This document shows positions 9,001 to 11,820 of a stretch of 11,820 nt of DNA, in pieces. The position numbers were made by a program, and so were the translations under genes. The stretch lies in the NCBI GenBank assembly GCA_016206745.1, contig JACQQW010000236.1:1-11820 (forward strand). Direction: 5' to 3'. Below the pieces are notes generated by a model. The model searched no databases. It saw only the letters and a list, made by a program, of their open reading frames with translations, and was not told where the DNA came from. Position 1 is the first letter of the stretch, and each line of letters starts with the position of its first letter. This stretch comes from Candidatus Omnitrophota bacterium. Lineage in GTDB: Bacteria > Omnitrophota > Gorgyraeia > Zapsychrales > Fredricksoniimonadaceae.

Positions 9001-11820
9001 CATCAGTGACAATTTTTATCAATAATTTCCCGTCCGTGCGCATGCGGTAACCGCCGCCTTCGCTGCCGAGCATTGCAAGGGCGTCCGGAGTAAAATACTG
9101 TTCCCGGACAATCCCGGTCCCATGCATGGTGTCAATGCGAGCGATCGGCTTTGCTTGGAGATCGTGGCTATCGTAATGTTCAACTATTTCTCCCACCACT
9201 TTTCCATTCTTGACAATGGGCGTTGTGGTTGTTCGAATGCTGCGGCCCCTGACAATATCGGCAGCAGCGTCCACGGTGGCCGGAGCGACTATTTTATTTC
9301 TAAAAGCAAAAGGTTGGGGTTGAGATGCAACCGGTGCGGCTTGAGAAGAATGCACAGCTCTAAAGTATTGGGCCCGGCGCTGTTCTGTGGCCTGTTCTCT
9401 ATTTAGATTTTCTAAGTTTGCCTTGGCCCTGTCTACCCTGCTGTATGTTTCATTCAATGCGTCGTGATTAGCCGGGGTAGGAGCATTTATATTATTTTCC
9501 AAAGCCGCTTCCACGGCTTGCGCGGCAGTTGTATGTTCTTGTTCCGCCTCAGCTATTTTTTTCTTTAAAGCTTCCAGTTTGTCTGCTTGTTGAAGCTGTT
9601 GTTGAAATTCCTGGTGCCAGTCATCAATTTCTTTGATCTTATTTTCCAGATTTTTCACCCTTTGTTCTGCCTGGTCCGCCCTGGAAAAATTGTCCTCACT
9701 GGTGTCGCTATTTAACCGGTCCATGGCTTCTTTGTATTGGGCCCTGGCTGTTTTTAATTCTCTCTCCGTTTGTTGTTGATCACGTTTTAAAGCCTGCGAC
9801 TGGGCCAGGAGATTTTCCGGCGAATGATGGTCTTCTCGGGCGCCGGCAACGGTGCCTTCCGGACTTCTTCTCTGTGCTGCCGCTTCAGCGTCTATCTTAT
9901 TCATGTCTTTCCAATAATTAGGATTTTCCCTGACTCTCCGGTCCAGCTCAATCAATTTGTCCAGCAAACCTTGACGGTCCAAATCCTTACCGTCTACTTC
10001 ATACTTAACGGATTTATGCACAAGTTCAATGGCTTTGTCGATCTCTTTGTTCCGGAAACATTCCACGGCCTGCTTGGCCAGGTCATTGGCGCGGCCTTGT
10101 AGGGAATCCTCCACATCGGCCCTTAATTCAAGCACTTTTCTCTGGGTCGGGTCGTCCGGTGCGTGGTCCATCGCCTGCTTTAAATATTCTTCTATTTTAT
10201 CTCGCCGCGCCCTAACTTCATCACTGGTTTCCCGGGAATGGTCGAACATCAACTTCAATGCCACCAAGCTGGCCGTGACCGCGTCCCTGGAATGGGTCCA
10301 GCTTGCTCCGTCCGGTCTACCCCGGTCGGCAGCCCTCCTTGCCGCGGCGTCTGTCGTTTGTTGGGCCTTGGCCCAGTGCTCTTCTTCCTTCGCCCCATCA
10401 CGCATGGTTTTGGCTATGTCCATGGCCTGGCGATGAGCTAAGACTAATTGAAGATCCGCATTATAGTCGTTCGTGCGATAAACTGCCGCCTGTTCAGCCG
10501 CAAGTTCCACGGCCCTCTCAGCTGCCTTGCGGGCCAGTTCCATTAAAGGAATTTCTATTTCTAAATGGGACACATGGGCCTGGACATGGGCATCCTGATG
10601 CGTATTGGCGTCGCCGTCTATGTAAGGTTCGGTTGTATCATTGCGTTCTATACGCTCTGCTTTCTGACGGCGCAGCTTGACAACAGTGTCAATAGCATCG
10701 GACAATTTTATCTGCGTCTGCGCATTATCAAGGCCTTTGCCATGTTGTTCCGTGAACTTGTTTAAACGTTCTACCCTGTCCGCAACTTTGTCGGCGTCGA
10801 CATGCGCCAGCCCCCTCATCTCCGCATCCACATGGGACCGGTAAAAAGCTTCGTGTTCGTCCGTGCCTTGTTCATGAGCATACAGGATATCGTCGATCTT
10901 TTCGGTCCGGTAGTCCTGGATCCTGGTCAGTTGCGCCCTTTGATCTGCCGTAGCTGTATCGCCCAGCGTCAACAAATGGTTCTCCCGGCTGCTTTTTAAA
11001 TGGAATTCCATGCTGGTTAAATCCGGGGCCTGACGCAAAATATCCACTATAGAAGAACTATTGGAAGCTTTCTGGATGCTATCCATCGTATTCGAATAGT
11101 GCCGATCTGCTGCTAATTGAGCTCCATGAGCACTAGCTTCCTGACCTGGCTGCCTGGTCAATTCCCCAGCATAGTCCTGATAGGCATCATGGGCCAAACG
11201 TCCTAACTCCGCTGCTCTGGCAGCATTGCCGGGTGTGGCGCCCGCCGCATCCGCTGCCTTTCCGGCACTATCCGCCATTTGAGCTTTATTGCCGGCTTTC
11301 GCTGCTTCCATATATCTATGCGTGTAATAATCCGCTTTACCCATCGCGTGATAGGCGGGAAGGCGCAAAAAGGCCAGATACCCCAAAAACAATTGCTGAC
11401 CTTCGCTGAGCATGGCGTGGTCCCATACGCCCAAAGACCGGGACACATAATGATCCACCACTTCCAAACCTACCTTGGCCCCGGTGACAATCAAAGGCAT
11501 ATAGACTGTATCACGCCACATGCTGGCCATCACTTTGGAAAACAAAGGCCTAGTTTCTGCCAAAGCGACGGTGGGATTGCCGGCGTAGCCTAGGAGTATT
11601 CCTTTTCTCTCTATTATTATTGCTTTTGTAGTGCCCGTCGCTATCTCAGTAGTGGCCCCACTAAGCTTGTACTTACCTTTGATCTGATCCATGGAAAAGA
11701 ACGGGTTCCAACCTTTAGTTTGTAAAAAACTGAACAACGTCCCCATCCACACGCCTTGCTGCGGACCTTTAATGATGGACTCCATCAAATGCTGCCTGCC
11801 TTTTTCTCCAAATAAATCAA
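1..11820 (-). CDS. Internal fragment of a giant multidomain protein with a SecA-like ATPase core (partial at both ends)
   Basis: One minus-strand frame (codons ending at low positions 2, 5, 8 and so on) has no stop across 3,939 codons, and neither a convincing start nor a stop lies in the window. Chance cannot explain this: stops are frequent in the other five frames. The translation is protein-like throughout, with amphipathic helices, coiled coils, Pro-rich linkers, a P-loop at residues 1201-1208, a DEFD Walker B at 1311-1314 and two membrane segments near 3637-3656 and 3884-3897. The first in-frame ATG is residue 12, but no well-spaced Shine-Dalgarno precedes it and the upstream codons look coding, so the frame probably continues beyond 11820. 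Giant genes of this style are known from Omnitrophota; assignment to that phylum is inference. The overall function is unknown. The SecA-like core suggests an ATP-driven or ATP-binding role at the cell envelope. No frameshift or internal break was seen. Confidence 0.95.
2..127 (-). other. Helical tail running off the window (residues 3898-3939)
   Basis: After the membrane segment the frame continues as charged and Ala-rich helix (EIYKEAKNSRDHAQAAASAS) and then MFPGISNKELRQLLLKVADS to the window edge with no stop. The protein therefore goes on beyond position 1; how far is not visible. Confidence 0.7.
128..169 (-). other. Second predicted transmembrane segment (residues 3884-3897)
   Basis: WVLVAAALGLAGLV is uncharged and hydrophobic, flanked by Arg3883 and by R-E-I-Y-K-E-A-K. 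It is short for a full membrane span but could be one with its flanks. The basic residues on the C-terminal side would, by the positive-inside rule, place the tail in the cytoplasm and the preceding domain outside. Confidence 0.6.
254..586 (-). other. Small alpha/beta domain with CheD-like Cys-His spacing (residues 3745-3855)
   Basis: Strand QCIVLVATNANGEIFKAAHL (3758-3777) places Cys3759 exactly 17 residues before His3776. CheD, the chemoreceptor glutamine deamidase, has the same gap between its catalytic Cys and His, in a similar strand-turn-strand ending in an Ala-His or Ala-Asn-His-type step. Thr3751 and Thr3752 lie 8 and 7 residues before the Cys, near the CheD catalytic Thr position, which lies 6 before. 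After it comes a helix (QGAREFLKNLDK), a strand (HIDVFHSG), a helix (RGALLQDVREHN) and a strand (VPVFPLPL), the order also seen in CheD. This is spacing and topology, not strong sequence identity; it could instead be an unrelated Rossmann-like fold. The domain lies between two membrane segments. Confidence 0.3.
671..832 (-). other. Ala/Pro/Gln-rich linker after the membrane segment (residues 3663-3716)
   Basis: KASKPKAATQQQVRQVSPQK and PAAPAEFLSGTRAAAAPAE are low in hydrophobics and rich in Pro, Ala, Gln and Lys, giving an extended tether between the membrane segment and the next small domain. Confidence 0.75.
833..916 (-). other. Signal-peptide-like membrane segment inside the protein (residues 3635-3662)
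   Basis: Lys3635 is followed by a hydrophobic core ILNFALPVMLLTTSLWM (3637-3653) and then APAEVSAAA, which has small residues in the AxA-like arrangement of a signal peptidase I site. In isolation it would be called a Sec signal peptide. Here it lies more than 3,600 residues into the frame, so it must be a transmembrane helix or an internal cleavage site. A separate gene starting here is unlikely: there is no stop in front of it and no ATG directly before it. Confidence 0.65.
983..1276 (-). other. Asn/Gln/Pro-rich disordered stretch (residues 3515-3612)
   Basis: The first half is Asn/Gln rich with scattered aromatics (QQFQYAQGNANNPLINALN, YGPNLNVFNSTVLPG). The second half (about 983-1096) is Pro, Gln, Ala and Ser rich (KPQQKVQPPPQGPPAAKAAS). 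Such sequences usually tether a folded domain to a membrane or cell-wall element. It sits directly upstream of the membrane segment at 833-916. Confidence 0.75.
1277..1354 (-). other. Gly/Asp-rich linker (residues 3489-3514)
   Basis: Alternating Gly-Ala runs into five consecutive Gly, then D-G-D-D-K-D-G and A-G-A-G. This is a flexible, acidic hinge at the boundary between the large folded part and the disordered, membrane-proximal part. The Asp cluster does not fit an EF-hand or RTX repeat. Confidence 0.8.
1355..3118 (-). other. Long unrecognised alpha/beta region (residues 2901-3488)
   Basis: Nearly 590 residues without a motif I can name. A beta-rich start (KTVYVVDADNYDIFLEREEG, HMYVGWVQDYNVGMQVLAG) leads into helices (VLHWVSKALELEKRKG, AFGLLFLNELGQHRLGSQI). 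A Lys/Gln-rich helical stretch follows (EKAKLNEAVQKAGAKEYKNE, KKARQAKAQAKKD), and then a mixed part with YELMMGNTMPAAYADRLHD, MAHNNGEFWKDGGLD, WAILHETIGSMHG and WGIIHLGLFHTVIAQDKGL. The His/Asp-containing pieces near 1880-2060 could be a metal site, but they do not match the HD-domain or HExxH consensus. It ends at a Gly-rich linker. Confidence 0.45.
3119..3256 (-). repeat. Winged-helix-like module C (residues 2855-2900)
   Basis: Helix IANLFDQLRDKG is followed by WYVKAGD, an acidic loop (DKDED) and strand KVEWRMT, then by a charged helix (EKEKEWRETADKETMLQKIK). This parallels module B (ILDRLIEHG-VVERAAG-YVRLKP). Modules B and C lie about 100 residues apart, so they may be a tandem duplication that has diverged. 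Confidence 0.4.
3434..3568 (-). repeat. Winged-helix-like module B (residues 2751-2795)
   Basis: Helix WILDRLIEHG is followed by VVERAAGAYVRLKP as a strand-turn-strand wing and by the charged helix DEKESVVQAIANHVKQRM. It follows the plan of modules A and C and is closest to C. An L-S-G-G turn precedes the first helix. Winged helices often mediate DNA or protein contacts; nothing here shows which. Confidence 0.4.
3569..4162 (-). other. Unrecognised alpha/beta domain (residues 2553-2750)
   Basis: It starts with strand-like pieces (PIVVRVPVDPKTRALKDPIF, NVTVRLPDGGAKRLDIKGGE, IIFIKDN) that look like a small beta barrel or sandwich, then turns helical (DREALMAALKINGLADEQL, RLQAALKNQQTFNAVMAQN), and ends with strands HFEFTVKQN and EQITYKISVGN. 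No catalytic motif or family is recognised. It leads directly into module B. Confidence 0.45.
4169..4906 (-). other. Coiled-coil region 2 (residues 2305-2550)
   Basis: About 245 residues, mostly long charged helices: KLTGQLNEKRDRLEKMEKER, KQLEADITNDEHQLEIAIQR, VIDQILLLQDRLDEHQREYD, then a short less charged break (LEQFTPIAFLSAII, near 4515-4560) and further arms GKKLLEELRVELANLRAKG and RLDVLAEQLRNDLEAARQ. Leu/Ile positions follow a heptad spacing in each arm. The hydrophobic break could be the tip or hinge of an antiparallel hairpin. The two coiled coils bracket the SecA-like core at a distance, which suggests rods projecting from or dimerising the core; that is inference. Confidence 0.75.
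4994..5152 (-). repeat. Winged-helix-like module A (residues 2223-2275)
   Basis: The unit reads helix DILKALQARQ, then W-I-G-A-D-G-R-L-L-R-Y as a strand-turn-strand wing, then a second helix (EDLKDFAPQIADKIFAAV). The same plan (two hydrophobics, x-x-Leu, three residues, Gly or Gln, aromatic or Val, a turn, an Arg-containing strand, then a charged helix) recurs twice more at 3434-3568 and 3119-3256. Sequence identity among them is low, so the repeat is a structural guess. Cys2273 lies at the end of this module. Confidence 0.35.
5159..5938 (-). other. Unrecognised beta-rich domain (residues 1961-2220)
   Basis: This segment mixes beta-hairpin-like pieces (EIKWEIQVPITNGLGYETVV, ESLYLTATAEGLHHNG, KPGERTYMPPGEVQAIWG) with a helical second half (DILTAQDRKIVERIGSLNEI, LKKFNRDLIERGD). 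The strand KGLKYINAIILTNRKSHEHY (near 5408-5470) is Rossmann-like. The beta-rich part would fit a binding domain, but I cannot name a family and see no catalytic motif. It ends just before the first winged-helix-like module. Confidence 0.45.
5939..7078 (-). other. Region after the motor half; possible eroded second motor fold (residues 1581-1960)
   Basis: In SecA a second RecA-like fold follows GMTGTA, carrying a strand of the form PVLVGTTSVEKSE and later ATNMAGRGTDI plus arginine fingers. Here DRKTVITGSAHEELSIPYA (1756-1774, near 6497-6553) stands where the first is expected. HGGGVQMLIEGSSRVSGQEI (1913-1932) and the HES at 1936-1938 are faint candidates for the second. No GRGTD and no QxxGRxGR arginine-finger motif is present, so if this is the second fold it has lost its catalytic signature. 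The rest is helical with hairpins (TINGREVVYYEADRKTVF). Confidence in homology is low. Confidence 0.35.
7097..7114 (-). other. Motif III-like segment (residues 1569-1574, GYSATL)
   Basis: GYSATL follows an aromatic helix (FSKFYGLV), just as GMTGTA follows FFRLYEKLS in SecA. The two Thr/Gly positions are changed to Ser and Ala. The Ser-Ala-Thr wording also recalls the SAT motif of superfamily 2 helicases, which couples ATP hydrolysis to domain movement. Confidence 0.5.
7877..7891 (-). other. Walker B (residues 1310-1314, VDEFD)
   Basis: A hydrophobic strand (YSAFV) leads into DEFD, the equivalent of SecA DEVD and of the DEAD box. Asp1311 and Glu1312 would be the magnesium-coordinating and catalytic residues. 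The flanking FV-DE-F-D-AALL matches SecA LV-DE-V-D-SILI position for position in type. Confidence 0.65.
8192..8212 (-). other. Walker A / P-loop (residues 1203-1209, CAAGKTT)
   Basis: The GKTT core at 1206-1209 sits at the end of a hydrophobic-helix-like approach (WEAFQLM), as expected for a phosphate-binding loop. Compared with SecA (TGEGKT) the Gly-Glu before GKT is replaced by Ala-Ala. The lysine that contacts the beta/gamma phosphates and the following Thr that ligates magnesium are present. One of the five Cys in the window is residue 1203. Confidence 0.7.
8339..8698 (-). other. Helical bundle immediately before the motor (residues 1041-1160)
   Basis: Several amphipathic helices in a row (LLAFRDLHRETSEQLEAY, KLLQAYSYRFPELAKEQLQY, KLLEVKEVQRLHAVAQKV, YLDRLIEKHKGDLTKVEY) precede the P-loop. 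In SecA the first motor fold is also preceded by a helical region that helps position the P-loop, so this may be the counterpart, although no residue-level match is clear here. No catalytic residues are visible. Confidence 0.5.
8699..8842 (-). other. Pro/Ala/Asn-rich linker (residues 993-1040)
   Basis: A stretch including APGSPEAVHRPGE, NGPPGKESS and ARNNAAPPQAS is rich in Pro, Gly, Asn and Ala, with no regular hydrophobic pattern, so it is probably disordered. It separates the small globular domain from the helical bundle that leads into the ATPase core. Confidence 0.7.
8843..9301 (-). other. Small alpha/beta globular domain, unrecognised (residues 839-992)
   Basis: After the linker the composition changes to a mix of beta-strand-like and helical segments: PIVKNGKVVGEIVEHYDSH (near 9160-9220), RIDTMHGTGIVREQYF, YRMRTDGKLLIKIVTD (near 9003-9050), then MALTLQLADAYKAGYVHT and a helix ending at EKILQAPG. 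Strand-turn pairs such as KNGKVVGEIV and RTDGKLLIKI suggest beta hairpins. Its borders are set by the disordered linkers on both sides. I do not recognise a family. Its position directly ahead of the motor region would suit an accessory or substrate-contacting domain, but that is inference. Confidence 0.5.
9305..9352 (-). other. Short Ala/Gln/Pro-rich linker (residues 823-838)
   Basis: Residues HSSQAAPVASQPQPFA form a low-complexity, probably disordered hinge between the first coiled coil and the small globular domain that follows. There is no motif beyond composition. Confidence 0.7.
9359..9817 (-). other. Coiled-coil region 1 (residues 668-820)
   Basis: A charged, Gln/Glu/Lys/Arg-rich stretch with hydrophobics spaced in a heptad-like way, for example QTERELKTARAQYKEAMDRL (near 9720-9780) and RVKNLENKIKEIDDWHQEF (near 9605-9660), then LEALKKKIAEAEQEH and NLENLNREQATEQRRAQYF. 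Two short breaks rich in Asn, Thr and Pro (near 9690 and 9465) would split it into about three helical arms that could pack as a hairpin. Coiled coils of this type commonly serve as rods or dimerisation elements. It is followed by a Pro/Gln linker, so it closes the N-terminal helical portion. Confidence 0.75.
9839..11338 (-). other. Long Ala/Asp/His-rich alpha-helical region (residues 161-660)
   Basis: About 500 residues of nearly continuous amphipathic helix prediction by eye, rich in Ala, Glu, Lys, Arg, Asp and His, with few Gly or Pro and very few hydrophobic runs. Typical pieces are LARKAAERAVELAAEQAAVY (near 10450-10540) and KIEEYLKQAMDHAPDDP (near 10145-10200). No catalytic motif is visible. 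Some stretches, such as residues 581-600 (AKQAVECFRNKEIDKAIEL), resemble helix-turn-helix solenoid units of the TPR kind, but I could not fit a regular 34-residue register. The likely role is a spacer or protein-binding scaffold ahead of the ATPase core. One of only five Cys in the window is residue 587. Confidence 0.55.
11339..11818 (-). other. N-terminal visible segment with weakly hydrophobic stretches (residues 1-160)
   Basis: This is the first part of the giant frame visible in the window. It contains a short beta-like stretch (TTKAIIIERKGILLGYAG, residues 43-60) followed by two moderately hydrophobic stretches, TVYMPLIVTGAKVGLEV (about 104-120) and QQLFLGYLAFLRLPAYHAM (141-159). Each is interrupted by polar or charged residues, so they could be buried helices of a globular domain or weak membrane contacts; I cannot decide which. 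I do not recognise the family. The following sequence turns Ala-rich and strongly helical, so this looks like the end of a domain that begins upstream of the window. Confidence 0.5.

Noticed and set aside
10029..10680. Overlapping plus-strand frames at 10029-10436 and 10303-10680
   Set aside because: They are opposite the Ala-rich helical region. They are Ser/Leu/Ala-rich shadows created by the repeated Ala, Glu and Lys codons of the real frame.
1..11820. RNA genes, terminators, promoters, insertion sequences, CRISPR arrays or direct DNA repeats
   Set aside because: I saw no tRNA- or rRNA-like sequence, no strong hairpin followed by a T run, no inverted-repeat ends and no regularly spaced repeats; the sequence is coding on the minus strand throughout.

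Overview
The whole window is the inside of one giant protein-coding gene on the minus strand. The minus frame whose codons occupy positions 4-2, 7-5 and so on up to 11818-11816 reads without a stop from one edge to the other: 3,939 consecutive codons. It enters the window already open at 11820 and is still open at 1, so neither its start nor its end is visible. I translated this frame by hand. Residue numbers below count from the codon at 11818-11816 as residue 1; residue r occupies positions (11819-3r) to (11821-3r). There is no intergenic space, RNA gene, mobile element or CRISPR array. The many plus-strand open frames are shadows of the giant frame.

An unbroken frame this long, together with the composition (Ala, Glu, Lys, Gln and Asp rich, helical and coiled-coil heavy, almost no Cys, roughly balanced G+C), fits the giant genes known from the bacterial phylum Omnitrophota (formerly OP3, in the PVC group), where predicted proteins of tens of thousands of residues are reported. 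That taxonomic guess is inference. No marker gene is present.

Layout from N to C terminus (high to low coordinates): weakly hydrophobic segment (residues 1-160); long Ala-rich helical region (161-660); coiled coil (668-820); Pro/Gln linker and a small globular domain (839-992); second linker and helical bundle (993-1160); a SecA-like DEAD motor half (1161-1580) with P-loop, DEFD Walker B and a GMTGTA-equivalent segment; a poorly recognisable post-motor region (1581-2220); a second coiled coil (2305-2550); three short winged-helix-like modules near 2223, 2751 and 2855; an unrecognised alpha/beta region (2901-3488); low-complexity linkers (3489-3612); a signal-peptide-like membrane segment (3635-3662); another linker; a small domain with a Cys-His spacing like the CheD deamidase fold (3745-3855); a second membrane segment (3884-3897); and a tail running off the window.

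Working picture (inference): a multi-domain, probably envelope-associated protein with an ATP-binding SecA-derived core on the cytoplasmic side, long helical spacers, and a small enzyme-like domain held between two membrane segments. What it acts on cannot be told from this window.
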